64,000 nt of DNA from Methylocella tundrae (GCF_901905185.1 NZ_CABFMQ020000013.1:1-64000), one strand, 5' to 3'. Positions 27,001 to 35,324 are shown, counted from the first letter of the stretch. Numbers and translations: made by a program. The notes: generated by a model not told the origin, from the sequence alone.

Positions 27001-29201
27001 CCCATGCCGCCTTCAAATTCATTCCGACGCCGACCGCGTTCGAGCGCAGCCTGATTCAGAAGCAGATCAATTCCTACAGGGACCTCCTCGAAAAAGTTGA
27101 CAGCGACGATCGCATTTCCAGAAAGCGCATCGAGCGCATGAAGGAAGGCCTCGAAGCCTCGCTCGACGCGCTGCAGAGCCGCAAGGACGATCTTCTGACC
27201 ATCAGCGAAATGGGCGTCGACCAGCTGATCGTCGACGAGATGCAGGAATTCAGGAAATTGTCCTTCGCCACCAATATGTCGACGCTGAAAGGCATCGATC
27301 CCGAAGGCTCGCAACGCGCCTGGGACCTCTTCGTCAAAGCCCGCTTCATCGACGCCGAGAAGAACCCCGGACGCGCCCTCATCCCCGCCTCGGGCACGCC
27401 GATCACCAATACGCTGGGCGAACTCTTCACCCTGCAGCGCTTCATGCAGTCGGACGCGCTGGAGGAACGCGGCATTCAGGAATTCGACGCCTGGGCCGCG
27501 ACCTTCGGCGATGCGCGCACGGAACTGGAGCTACAGCCCTCCGGCCTCTACAAGCCGGTCACGCGATTTTGCGAATTCGTCAATGTCCCCGATCTCATGG
27601 CGATCTATCGCATGGTCGCCGACGTCGTCCTGCAGTCAGACCTTCGCCAATATCTCCGCCTGCCCGCCATCAAAACCGGCAAACGCCAGATCGTCACGGC
27701 CGCGCCGAGCCGCGCCTTCAAGGCCTATCAGCGGCATCTGGCGAAACGGATCGACAGGATCCAGAACCGCTCCGGCCGGCCGAAAAAGGGCGACGATATT
27801 CTGCTCAGCGTCATCGGCGACGGCCGCCACGCCGCGATCGACCTGCGTTTCGTCCTCCCCGACTATGACGACGAGCCGGAGAACAAGCTCAACGCCCTGA
27901 TCGACAACGTCCACCGCATCTGGCGCGAAACCTCCCACCGGCGCTATACGCGACCCGACGGCATCCCTTACGCCCTGCCCGGCGCGGCGCAGATGATTTT
28001 CTCCGATCTCGGCACGCTCAACGTCGAGGCGACGCGCGGCTTTTCCGCCTACCGCTGGATCAAGACGCGGCTGATCGAACGCGGCGTTCCCGCCAGCCAG
28101 ATCGCCTTCATGCAGGATTGCAAAAAATCCAGCGCGAAGCAAAAGCTCTTCAACGACGTCAATGGCGGAGCGGTCCGCATCCTTATCGGCTCGTCGGAAA
28201 CCATGGGCACGGGCGTCAACGCCCAGCGCCGCCTGATCGCCTTGCACCACCTCGACGTGCCCTGGCTGCCATCGCAGATCGCCCAACGCGAAGGCCGGAT
28301 CGAGCGCCAGGGCAATGAGAATGACGAGATCGAACTTTGCGCCTACGCGACGAGGGGCAGCGTCGACGCCACCGGCTGGCAGATGCTCGAAAGAAAGGCC
28401 CGCTTCATCGACATGGCGATGTCGGGCGATCGAAGCGTCCGCCGGCTCGAGGACGCCGGCAATCAGGTCAACCAGTTCGCGATGGCGAAGGCCATCGCTT
28501 CGGGCGATCCGCGCCTGATGCAGAAAGCCGGTCTCGAAGCGGAGATCGCGCGGCTCGAACGTCTGCGCGCCGCGCATTTCGACGATCAGCACGCCTTGCG
28601 CCGCAAGCTCAGCTCCGCCGAGGGCGCGCTCGCTCACGCCGAACGCCGCATCGCGCAAATCCAACTCGACCTCGCGCAACGCAAACCGACCGCCGGCGAC
28701 GCCTTCGCGATGCAGGTCGAAGGCAAGACATTCTCCGAACGCAAACAGACCGGCGCCGCACTCCTCGCAGCGGTCCGCCAACATCAGTTCCAGGGCATCG
28801 CCGGCGCGTGGACCCTCGCTGCTATCGGCGGTTTCGAAATCGACCTCGCCCTCTCCGCCTCTCATAATCGGCAAACGCGCCTGGAGATGACGATGCGGCG
28901 CAACGGCCCAGCCGCGGAGATCGAATTCGACGACGAACTCACCGCCCTCGGCCTCATCGCCCGGCTTGAATACATGCTCACCCGCTTCGAGGCCGAGCTG
29001 GCGCAATATAAGCGCGCCGCCGCCGACAACGCGAACTGGATTCCCGCCTACCGCGAACGCCTCGGCGAGAAGTTCGCTTTCGAGGACGAGTTGACCGACA
29101 AGCGCGCGGAAATCGACGCTCTCGAGGCCTCGCTCGCCGCGACCGCCGCCGATTCAGGCGACGAAGAAGATCTCCTCGATCTCGACCTCACCCTCGACTG
29201 A
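24096..29201 (+). CDS. Giant DNA methyltransferase-SNF2 helicase (DarB-like)
   Basis: A 1701-residue fusion. Near residues 150-260 lies an N6-adenine methyltransferase core: YAHFTPEFVVRAIW, EPGCGTGLFFALMP (SAM site) and GNPPFSD (catalytic NPPF). After a long middle region, an SF2 helicase follows: LYPHQKRVIWRIVSAGGTYI, HAVGAGKTFSI (Walker A, near 891), DEMQEFRK (motif II), SGTPITNTLGELFTLQRF and the C-terminal GTGVNAQRR and QREGRIERQGN blocks. A coiled-coil tail ends the protein. Relatives include phage P1 DarB, which protects DNA from type I restriction, and large plasmid proteins of this plan. It probably modifies or remodels transferred DNA. Confidence 0.92.
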   Translation: MKPKSAQFTLPFLDTTSISGGGFDLYSGFGAPAPTPAVSGDEEIDRDKSAASNEATRSPAQDFRLAGDRKLAAGWKARAADNLAAIRLAQTIEDENRNATPEEQDVLARFTAFGATELANNLFRRAGENFPVGWDELGNQLEQLVSREDLASLARATQYAHFTPEFVVRAIWKGLLRMGIAGGRVLEPGCGTGLFFALMPRALAGKVALTGIEMDATTARIARLLYPNALIRHEDFTKARLPDLYDLVLGNPPFSDRTVRGDDPAGQLRLSLHDYFIARAIERLRPGGLTAFVTSRWTMDKSDPRARAHIAAMADLVGAIRLPQGSMNASAGTDVVVDILFLQKRDADQPAAGPAWTSLAEAVPTEDGEEALAINRYFLDHPEMVLGDHARVSSPFGPAYSCRPIAGTSLDEKLRAAIARLPRDIHKPAAKGEALFLDRAAIRVGAAADGATIKEGSYLVIDNHLVQIIDGAPRPVAVRHGKGTQGIPAKHARLIRGLIAVRDATRAILRAQEADEPWGPAQTRLRVAYASFVRDFGPINLTTIVEMTNPETGIAKETIRRPNLQPFLDDPDHCLIASIEDYDIETGKAKQGPIFTERVLHPPVTPLIESAADALAVTLHDVGFVDLDRVAELLGRSRDETIAELGERIFLDPQLTVEGIETWQTADAYLSGPIRTKLAAAIGAAALDPRYRRNVETLQKVLPEDLKPSDISARLGAPWIPADAIAAFCAEVLGVATYIRHTVEIASWSIDVNAFARAPASTSAWGTERRHAGLLLSDALNSTLPQIYDVFVEDGVEKRVLNAADTEAAKDKLAKIKAAFEAWIWTDADRTDRLARIYNDRFNNLVPRHFDGGHLQLPGASSVIKLYPHQKRVIWRIVSAGGTYIAHAVGAGKTFSIAAAIMEQKRLGLVTKAMMVVPGHCLAQASREFLLLYPNARILVADETNFVKEKRQRFLARAATATWDCIIVTHAAFKFIPTPTAFERSLIQKQINSYRDLLEKVDSDDRISRKRIERMKEGLEASLDALQSRKDDLLTISEMGVDQLIVDEMQEFRKLSFATNMSTLKGIDPEGSQRAWDLFVKARFIDAEKNPGRALIPASGTPITNTLGELFTLQRFMQSDALEERGIQEFDAWAATFGDARTELELQPSGLYKPVTRFCEFVNVPDLMAIYRMVADVVLQSDLRQYLRLPAIKTGKRQIVTAAPSRAFKAYQRHLAKRIDRIQNRSGRPKKGDDILLSVIGDGRHAAIDLRFVLPDYDDEPENKLNALIDNVHRIWRETSHRRYTRPDGIPYALPGAAQMIFSDLGTLNVEATRGFSAYRWIKTRLIERGVPASQIAFMQDCKKSSAKQKLFNDVNGGAVRILIGSSETMGTGVNAQRRLIALHHLDVPWLPSQIAQREGRIERQGNENDEIELCAYATRGSVDATGWQMLERKARFIDMAMSGDRSVRRLEDAGNQVNQFAMAKAIASGDPRLMQKAGLEAEIARLERLRAAHFDDQHALRRKLSSAEGALAHAERRIAQIQLDLAQRKPTAGDAFAMQVEGKTFSERKQTGAALLAAVRQHQFQGIAGAWTLAAIGGFEIDLALSASHNRQTRLEMTMRRNGPAAEIEFDDELTALGLIARLEYMLTRFEAELAQYKRAAADNANWIPAYRERLGEKFAFEDELTDKRAEIDALEASLAATAADSGDEEDLLDLDLTLD

Positions 29202-29288
29202 TCACGCCCGGATCGACCTGCACGCAAGTCGAAGATCTCCCGCGTCTCTCCCCCAGCCCTATCCCGCTCGACCGAAAGGATCACAACG

Positions 29289-29678
29289 ATGATTCCCGCC
29301 GCGATCGTCCGTTCGCTCACAAGTCCGAGGCTCGAAGCCGGCGCCTTCACGCCGACCAAATGGAACTCAGCCGAAGACAAGGCCATGTTCGGAAACTCAT
29401 TGCTGAAGTTCCTCGCCAACGACTTCCCGAGAAACGCTTTTACAAAACGCCTCTATCAGCGCCTCTCGAATACATTCGGCCACATAGCCAATTACGACCT
29501 GACAGGATTCTTCTCGACCTTCTTCGAGGATACAGCCGGCAAGATCGATTTTCTTCAACAGACCTTGCAATGGCCCTGCTGGGGCGACCCTGAGTACACC
29601 TATTGCGATGTCGAGCGCGTCGTCCAGACCCGCCTTCGCCGATCCGGCGAACCGAATGCGCCACGCTCGATCGCCTGA
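29289..29678 (+). CDS. Hypothetical protein with probable C-terminal frameshift
   Basis: The 129-residue product (LEAGAFTPTKWNSAEDKAMF, FLANDFPRNAFTKRLYQRLS, WPCWGDPEYTYCDVERVV) is unrecognised. The last residues after RRSGEPN look wrong, whereas another frame continues ATLDRLKAKYEPSSAPTEAG and QADLFDPCAR to a stop at 29773. One G added near 29658 would join them as PNAATLDRLK and give about 160 residues. Confidence 0.6.
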   Translation: MIPAAIVRSLTSPRLEAGAFTPTKWNSAEDKAMFGNSLLKFLANDFPRNAFTKRLYQRLSNTFGHIANYDLTGFFSTFFEDTAGKIDFLQQTLQWPCWGDPEYTYCDVERVVQTRLRRSGEPNAPRSIA

Positions 29679-29816
29679 AAGCCAAATACGAACCCTCGTC
29701 GGCGCCGACGGAGGCCGGCGCGCCAGCCCGGCCTCTGAGACAGGCCGATCTCTTCGATCCCTGCGCGCGATAGGCGCGCCGATCGCCAGCCCGCCCCGCC
29801 GCGGCCGATTTAACGC

Positions 29817-29830
29817 ATCGCATTCGCGCG
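29817..29830 (+). promoter_or_regulatory. Copy of recurring upstream motif
   Basis: ATCGCATTCGCGCG, 58 bases upstream of the methyltransferase start and pointing toward it. Confidence 0.4.
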
Positions 29831-29887
29831 GGCGCCGCGCACGCTTCCCGGGAGCGCTTCGTCAATCCTCAGGCAAAAGGAACCGCC

Positions 29888-30499
29888 ATGCTGCAAATCG
29901 TCCGCCGTCCCTCCCCGGTCGCCGCGACGCGACCGCTCAACGCGCGGATCTGGGAACGCGACCCGCACGACTACTACACCGAAGAGCGCTGGTGTTCATC
30001 GCGTCTCTTCGAAGACGTACTGTTCGAGGGCTCGATCTACGATCCCGCCTGCGGGTCGGGACGGATCGTGCACAGCGCACGCGTCGCCGGCTACAAGGCC
30101 TATGGTTCGGACATCATAAGGCGATCCCCCCTCTGCCACGAGATCTTCGACTTTCGCGACCCATGGCCCCGCGGCCGCCCCAGGCCACAAAACATCGTTT
30201 GCAACCCGCCTTTCACGATCGCCGAACTTTTCGTCGATCTCGCGCTCGAGCGCTGCCGCCACAAGGTCGCGATGCTTCTGCCGCATGCCTGGCTGACCGG
30301 CGACGAACATTCGAGATGGCTTGAATACAAGCCCCTGCGCCAGGTTCTCGTGATGACGCCTCGTCCGTCGATGCCGCCCGGGCGGGTCATCGAGGCGGGC
30401 CATAAAGCCGAAGGCGGAAAACAGGACTTCGACTGGTTCATTTTTGAGCCAGGCTACCACGGAGTTGCGGAGGTCGGCTGGCTCCGACGAAACCCTTAA
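29888..30499 (+). CDS. Small DNA adenine methyltransferase-like protein
   Basis: A 203-residue class I methyltransferase. WERDPHDYYTEERWCSSRLF precedes YDPACGSGRIVHSARVAGYK (SAM-binding motif I) and NIVCNPPFTIAELFVDLALE with the catalytic NPPF. AMLLPHAWLTGDEHSRWLE follows. No target-recognition domain is obvious, so specificity is unclear; it resembles orphan plasmid and phage methyltransferases that mask DNA. AAAGGAACCGCC precedes the ATG. Confidence 0.8.
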   Translation: MLQIVRRPSPVAATRPLNARIWERDPHDYYTEERWCSSRLFEDVLFEGSIYDPACGSGRIVHSARVAGYKAYGSDIIRRSPLCHEIFDFRDPWPRGRPRPQNIVCNPPFTIAELFVDLALERCRHKVAMLLPHAWLTGDEHSRWLEYKPLRQVLVMTPRPSMPPGRVIEAGHKAEGGKQDFDWFIFEPGYHGVAEVGWLRRNP

Positions 30500-30597
30500 G
30501 CGCGTCCCCGTTCGCGAGAGCCTTGCGCCGCCAGCGCCGGCATGGGGCTGCCAAACAAAAGGCACGCAGCACAGGCGTCCGCCCGCCGCAAAGGGCG

Positions 30598-30653
30598 GGT
30601 CCGCCCGGCCGCTGCGCTGGACCGGCCGGATCCCGGCGCAAGCGCCGCCTTTG
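30598..30653. repeat. GC-rich palindromic intergenic repeat
   Basis: GCAAAGGGCGGG, then CGGCCGCTGCGCTGG, GGATCCCGGCGCAA and CGCCTTTGC. Best match to 18858-18924. Confidence 0.65.
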
Positions 30654-30685
30654 CCCCGATCGGACGCCCGCGCTCCCGCGATCCG

Positions 30686-30702
30686 GTCTTCAGGAAGAAG
30701 AC
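30686..30702 (+). promoter_or_regulatory. Hairpin upstream of ParB-like gene
   Basis: GTCTTC (30686-30691) pairs with GAAGAC (30697-30702) over AGGAA. Same stem sequence as 18957-18973. The gene starts 29 bases later. Confidence 0.5.
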
Positions 30703-30730
30703 GAAGAAATCAGCACAAGGACCAAACCCA

Positions 30731-32668
30731 ATGGAATTGCGAACGGTCGATCCACGGAGCCTCAAGCCCAACCCGAACAATCCCCGCAAGGTGGCCGCCC
30801 CTGACGGCGCCGACGACGCCCTGATGGCGAGCATCAGGGCTGTCGGACTCCTTCAGCCCCCCGTCGTCCGCCAAAAGGGCGCCGATCTCGAAATCATCTA
30901 TGGCGACCGCAGAACCCGCGCCGTCATCCGGCTCGACATCGCGGAGATCAATGTTCTCGTCCTTGGTGAAAACGACCGCCTGGACGACTCCGCGCCCGGC
31001 GAAGACGCCGCGGACCGGCTCCGGTCCTTGTCCGAAAACATCGTTCGCGCCCCAATGAACACCGTCGACCTCTGGCGCGCCATCGAAGCGCTGACCGCGC
31101 AGCACTGGACCGAGGACGCCATCGCTCTCGCGCTCGCCACGCCGATCAAACAGATCAGAAAACTCCGGCTTCTCGCCAATATCCACCCCGCCATCCTCGA
31201 TCAGATTGCCGCCGGCGACATGCCGAAAGAAGATCATCTGCGCACGATCGCCGCCGCGACCGGCGAAGAGCAGACATCCGTCTGGAAAAAGCTCAAGCCC
31301 AAAAAAGGCCAGACAGCAAGTTGGTGGGAGATCGCGCGCGCGCTCGAAAAGCGCCGCATCTACGCCCGCGTGGCGAAATTCGGCCCCGACGAAGAGCAGG
31401 CCTTCGGCGTCGTCTGGGAAGAGGACCTCTTTACCCAGGGCAACGAGGATTCCCGCTACACGACGCAGGTCGACGCCTTCCTCGCCGCCCAGCAGGCCTG
31501 GCTGGAGGCCCATCTTCCGAAAAACGGAGTCCTGCTGCCCTCCGATGACTACGGCCAACCGAAGCTTCCGCCCAAGGCGGAACGCATCTGGACCAAACCA
31601 CGGAAGAGCGACCTTGTCGGCTGCAGCGTCAACTTGCGCGACGGATCGATTGTCGAGATCGCATTCCGCCAGCCGAAACCCGAGCCAAAGAAAGGGTCAT
31701 CCGCCGCGGCCGACGCCGAAAACGACGACATCGCCCCCGCCCCCAAAACGCGGCCCGACCTCACCCAGAAAGGCAGCGCGATCGTCGGCGAACTGCGCAC
31801 CGCCGCGCTCGGAAAGGCGCTTCTCGACAACCCGATCGACGACGTCACGCTCATCGGCCTTCTCGTCCTCGGCTTCAGCGCAACGAATGTCAGCCTCAGA
31901 ACCGGCGACGGCTATTCATCCGACGACCGCAAGAAAATCGTGCAGCGCCTCACCGAAGGCGGCCGTCTCACTCAGGATCTCGACGTCCTTCGCCGCGCCG
32001 CGCGCGAAACGCTCGCCAGCTTCCTCGCCTTGAACCCTGGCGGAATGTCCGACAGCGGCATCGTCGCGCGCTTCGCCGGCGACGCGATCGGCGCCGACCA
32101 GCATCTTCCCAATATGGCCACCGAGGAATTCCTCAGTTGCCTCTCCAAATCCGCAATCGAAAAGGCCGCCGCGAGCATCGGCGTCCTGCCGCGCCCCCGC
32201 GCCAAGGAGACGCGCGCGGCGCTCATCGCGCAGGTCGGCGAAGGGGACTTCATCCACCCGGCCGCCCTCTTCAAGCCGACCGAGGCGGAGCTCGCGAGCC
32301 ATCAGGACTCGCTGCGCTCGCACCAATGGGCCGACGACGAAACCGATGAAACGGACGGCGTGGCGCCGACGCACGACGGCGACGAAGACGCGCCTGAAAG
32401 CGCCCAGGGCGACGACGGCGACCTCGGCCCGGACGCTTCCGAAGACGAAGACGACGCCTGCAACGTTCGCGACGATGACGAGGACGATCAGGATGCAATC
32501 GACAACCCCTCGTCGCCGCATGCCTTCGAGGAAGACGCCGCCGGCTTCGACGCCACGGAAGAAGACCCCGACGAAAACGCGCATCTCGAGACGTCGGCCG
32601 CCCGCGCCCCCTCCAGGCGTCCCCGCAAGACGCGCGCCGGCGCTGATCGCCAGCTCAGCGACGCCTGA
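30731..32668 (+). CDS. ParB-like nuclease-domain protein (645 aa)
   Basis: The N-terminus has the ParB/Srx fold: LKPNPNNPRK, ALMASIRAVGLLQPPVVR, IIYGDRRTRAVIRL and SENIVRAPMNTVDLWRAIEAL, followed by a helical part (ALATPIKQIRKLRLLANIHP) like the ParB HTH. The middle part is unrecognised and the C-terminus is a long acidic tail rich in Asp and Glu. Plasmids of this group use such proteins beside DarB-like genes; the role may be DNA binding, CTP-dependent clamping or nuclease activity. The ATG at 30731 follows AAGGACC; longer in-frame starts lie inside the repeat. Confidence 0.85.
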   Translation: MELRTVDPRSLKPNPNNPRKVAAPDGADDALMASIRAVGLLQPPVVRQKGADLEIIYGDRRTRAVIRLDIAEINVLVLGENDRLDDSAPGEDAADRLRSLSENIVRAPMNTVDLWRAIEALTAQHWTEDAIALALATPIKQIRKLRLLANIHPAILDQIAAGDMPKEDHLRTIAAATGEEQTSVWKKLKPKKGQTASWWEIARALEKRRIYARVAKFGPDEEQAFGVVWEEDLFTQGNEDSRYTTQVDAFLAAQQAWLEAHLPKNGVLLPSDDYGQPKLPPKAERIWTKPRKSDLVGCSVNLRDGSIVEIAFRQPKPEPKKGSSAAADAENDDIAPAPKTRPDLTQKGSAIVGELRTAALGKALLDNPIDDVTLIGLLVLGFSATNVSLRTGDGYSSDDRKKIVQRLTEGGRLTQDLDVLRRAARETLASFLALNPGGMSDSGIVARFAGDAIGADQHLPNMATEEFLSCLSKSAIEKAAASIGVLPRPRAKETRAALIAQVGEGDFIHPAALFKPTEAELASHQDSLRSHQWADDETDETDGVAPTHDGDEDAPESAQGDDGDLGPDASEDEDDACNVRDDDEDDQDAIDNPSSPHAFEEDAAGFDATEEDPDENAHLETSAARAPSRRPRKTRAGADRQLSDA

Positions 32669-32745
32669 CCCGCCGTCATCCGAACCAACGGCGCGTCCGC
32701 TCCAGCCCGGGCGCGCCGCATCTCCAGCGACAGAAAGGAATCAAC

Positions 32746-32955
32746 ATGATCGACATCGAACGATTGGCTTCCGGACTCGCCGACAATCTTCTCCACGCCT
32801 CCGAAAGCCCAACCGACGCCAAAAGCCTCATCGAGGACGCGTTTCGCCGAGGGCTTCATCTCGGCCTTTCAGTCCGCCCCCGCAACGCTTTTCGCTCCTC
32901 TTCGAAACAGTTGCGGGAGCCGAAGGATGCCGAGCCATGGACGACGACGCACTGA
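32746..32955 (+). CDS. Small hypothetical protein (69 aa)
   Basis: AGAAAGGAATCAAC precedes the ATG. The sequence IDIERLASGLADNLLHASES and LIEDAFRRGLHLGLSVRP is helical. It overlaps the next frame by 19 bases. No family recognised. Confidence 0.6.
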   Translation: MIDIERLASGLADNLLHASESPTDAKSLIEDAFRRGLHLGLSVRPRNAFRSSSKQLREPKDAEPWTTTH

Positions 32956-33335
32956 GACGCCTCATCGCCGCGCGCCGGGCCAACGCCCAGCGCATCGAGA
33001 CCGAAATCATCATCGCCTGCGAGCGCGCCGCCTGCGGCAGCCGCCACAAACGCAACCGGCCCTCAGACTGGAATGACGCCGCCTGGCGGCGCTACCTCCT
33101 CGCCGCGCAGGCCTCAAGCCGGTTCGACGGCTCCCTCAGTCGAATCTACGCGGACATCGACGCCCTCGAACGGCTCGCCAGGCAACGCCGAACGCCTCCC
33201 CACAATTCACACGCGATAGCAAAGGATCTCCCATGCCAAGATTTCGCATCCTCCTCGTCGAAGAACACGTCCTCAGCGACAGCGCCGAATTCTTCATCGA
33301 TTCCGACACGCCGGGCGGCGCCGCCACTGCCCTGA
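32937..33335 (+). CDS. Hypothetical protein (132 aa) with long overlap
   Basis: The first 85 residues (DALRRLIAARRANAQRIETE, WNDAAWRRYLLAAQASSRFD, YADIDALERLARQ) look real. The last 35 are Ser/Pro-rich and overlap the next gene by 103 bases, which suggests that the original stop was lost by a small indel near 33200. Starts inside the preceding gene. Confidence 0.55.
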   Translation: MDDDALRRLIAARRANAQRIETEIIIACERAACGSRHKRNRPSDWNDAAWRRYLLAAQASSRFDGSLSRIYADIDALERLARQRRTPPHNSHAIAKDLPCQDFASSSSKNTSSATAPNSSSIPTRRAAPPLP

Positions 33336-34177
33336 TCAAGGCCCGCCAGGCGGGCCTCGACGAGGACACCGACACCGTCCATCTTCCCGATGGCCAGCGC
33401 GCGCAGATTACGCCGCAAAACATCGTCGCAACCCGCCTCTTCTGCGTTCACCTCGACGAAAACGGCGATCAAATCGGAACGATAGAACCGGACGATCCAG
33501 CGCTTCGCGCCAAGAGGGCGCCGCAACCATCTTCCGCCCTCGTCTCCACTAAAAACGACGAGCATCCACGATGGCTCTACGATCCAACAGATTGGGGAGG
33601 CGCCTATTCGTGGCGCGACAGGTGGCTGCTGACCCAAGCGGCCGACTTATCCCTCGGCGAACTTCGCGAATTCGCGAGCCTCGTCGACGGCCCGCCCATC
33701 TACGCCGCGCGCCTCCCCATCGCCTTCGACGAGGACGGCCTTCCTGACGAAACTCAGGTCGATTGGTTTCGCTCCAGAAGCGAAGCCCAGACGGCCCTCG
33801 CTCTCGCCTGGGGAAAATCTCCCAATCCCGAATACGCCGTCCCGGCGTTTTCGCCTTGGGGACCGATCGAGACGCTGCGCTTCATCGCGCCGGGCATCTA
33901 CACCGTCTCAACGCCAAGTCATGGCGGCATTCATCTTTCGCCAACGCTCAACGCCGATATGCCGGACGACATGCGCTCGGCGAACGGCTGGTACGAAGAA
34001 GACTGCAAATGGTCGCTTGTCGCGCTGAAATATCCAGCGCCGTTCCAGGCCCAGACCGGCGTCGACCCGCGCCAGCCCTCAAAAACCGCCTATGAATTCG
34101 CGCTCGAATGCGCCCGCCATTGGTATCCAGATATCTTTGTGCGCTTTGTTCAAGACCAACAAGCGAGGCAAGAGTAA
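33233..34177 (+). CDS. DUF7007-domain plasmid protein (314 aa)
   Basis: AAAGGATCTCCC precedes the ATG. The C-terminal half (FSPWGPIETLRFIAPGIYTV, THGGIHLS-like PSHGGIHLSPTLNADMP, NGWYEEDCKWSLVALKYPAP) matches the DUF7007 plasmid family, which has a conserved HGG and WYEEDCxW block of unknown function. The N-terminal part (FFIDSDTPGGAATALIKARQ) is variable. It is one of the standard components of this kind of accessory region. Confidence 0.75.
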   Translation: MPRFRILLVEEHVLSDSAEFFIDSDTPGGAATALIKARQAGLDEDTDTVHLPDGQRAQITPQNIVATRLFCVHLDENGDQIGTIEPDDPALRAKRAPQPSSALVSTKNDEHPRWLYDPTDWGGAYSWRDRWLLTQAADLSLGELREFASLVDGPPIYAARLPIAFDEDGLPDETQVDWFRSRSEAQTALALAWGKSPNPEYAVPAFSPWGPIETLRFIAPGIYTVSTPSHGGIHLSPTLNADMPDDMRSANGWYEEDCKWSLVALKYPAPFQAQTGVDPRQPSKTAYEFALECARHWYPDIFVRFVQDQQARQE

Positions 34178-34194
34178 CAGACAACCCCGTCGCA

Positions 34195-34398
34195 ATGCGC
34201 ATTCTGGCGGCTTTCGGCTGGACCGAAGAGACCGCTTATGCCGACTGGGACACGATGCTTGCGCATCTGCCCCGCCGCCCAAGGCGGGGTTCCATGCCGA
34301 AGCCCAACCGCCCCAAGACACGCCTTCGCGATAGAAAAGCTCATTCGCGACAAATCCATCAAACCCCACGCCGAAATATTCACCGACAAATGAATTAA
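34195..34398 (+). CDS. Small hypothetical protein, doubtful
   Basis: MRILAAFGWTEETAYADWDT is credible, but the remaining 45 residues are basic and low in structure, so the frame may be truncated or chance. It follows the DUF7007 gene by 17 bases without a good ribosome-binding site. Confidence 0.3.
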   Translation: MRILAAFGWTEETAYADWDTMLAHLPRRPRRGSMPKPNRPKTRLRDRKAHSRQIHQTPRRNIHRQMN

Positions 34399-34451
34399 TC
34401 TATCGGTAAATCTGAGGTGAACATTCCTTCCTCTCGTTAAAGGAGACATCG

Positions 34452-34910
34452 ATGAATCGCCAATATCGCGCACCCTCCCGCCGCCAAGGTGGAGACAACC
34501 CTTATGGCGTCGGCGTGATTTCAGTCGGCTCGACCTATTACCTCCAGGAAGACCATTATTGGCGCGACCGTTTCCGAGGCCGCCCCCTGCTTCGAAATCC
34601 CTGGATCGTCGAAGCATTCTTGAACGGCATAATGGGGGCCGCCCGTAGAAACTCGACGACCGGAAAATGGGAAAGCCGCTTCATCAGCGGTCGTTCCGAC
34701 ATGGCGATCGTCCGTTCGCTCCGCGAAGGCCGCCGGAAGACTATTGCGGTCCGCATCCTGATTCTTCACGATGATCATGATCTGTACAGCGAGCCAACGA
34801 CCTACCCCAGCTTGCCAACACCCCGGTGCCGCCCAAAGGCCATCACGTCAGAACCGCCGACTCGAACACGTAGTCCTCAGCCCGCACTACCGCTGACCGC
34901 GACCTTATAA
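34452..34910 (+). CDS. Hypothetical protein (152 aa)
   Basis: AAAGGAGACATCG precedes the ATG. Residues 17-110 (NPYGVGVISVGSTYYLQEDH, IVEAFLNGIMGAARRNSTTG, SDMAIVRSLREGRRKTIAVR) look like a compact folded protein; the last 35 residues are Pro/Thr-rich. Function unknown. It ends three bases before a convergent gene on the minus strand. Confidence 0.65.
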   Translation: MNRQYRAPSRRQGGDNPYGVGVISVGSTYYLQEDHYWRDRFRGRPLLRNPWIVEAFLNGIMGAARRNSTTGKWESRFISGRSDMAIVRSLREGRRKTIAVRILILHDDHDLYSEPTTYPSLPTPRCRPKAITSEPPTRTRSPQPALPLTATL

Positions 34911-34913
34911 ACT

Positions 34914-35252
34914 TCACTCGGCCTTTTCAGACCCTTCATCAGCCTCCTGCGATTCCACGCAGCGAAGCCTCACGCTTCCCTTCCCCTTCAGGCTCCCGAC
35001 CCATGCCGACCGCGCTTCATAAAGCGCACCTCCCGGCGCCGGCTCGGGCGCCATCGCAGCCTTCAGCACAGGCAACCTTCCGCCTCCTTGTTCGGTTACG
35101 CCCGCACCCGCAATACTAACGGCTGCGATCGCACCGCCCAACGCTGCCGCACTCAAGCACATCCTTGCGACAGAGCCCGTTAATCTCGCGCCAATGCGGA
35201 TGGCCCAGACGAACCCACGCGCAGTCCTCGACCACGCACCTCTTTTCAGCAT
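34914..35252 (-). CDS. Small single-pass membrane protein (112 aa)
   Basis: A membrane helix (LSAAALGGAIAAVSIAGAGV) near residues 32-52 follows a basic cytoplasmic start, so the C-terminus with RLPVLKAAMAPEPAPGGALY should be periplasmic. TGGAGG lies five bases before the ATG at 35252, which decides against the ATG at 35279. It could be part of the conjugation apparatus but no family is recognised. Confidence 0.65.
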   Translation of the reverse strand: MLKRGAWSRTARGFVWAIRIGARLTGSVARMCLSAAALGGAIAAVSIAGAGVTEQGGGRLPVLKAAMAPEPAPGGALYEARSAWVGSLKGKGSVRLRCVESQEADEGSEKAE

Positions 35253-35310
35253 CGAAACCTCCAGATGATACGAGGACATCCTCGCTCACCCAGAGCCTGA
35301 TAGACCGTCA

Positions 35311-35324
35311 CGCGAATGCGAAAT
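35311..35324 (-). promoter_or_regulatory. Copy of recurring upstream motif
   Basis: Reads ATTTCGCATTCGCG on the minus strand, 58 bases upstream of the start at 35252. Confidence 0.5.

Noticed and set aside
24825..29006. Several minus-strand frames of 290-456 codons
   Set aside because: Shadows of the methyltransferase-helicase gene.
29608..30324. 238-codon plus-strand frame
   Set aside because: Overlaps the methyltransferase gene with its NPPF motif and gives an Arg-rich product.
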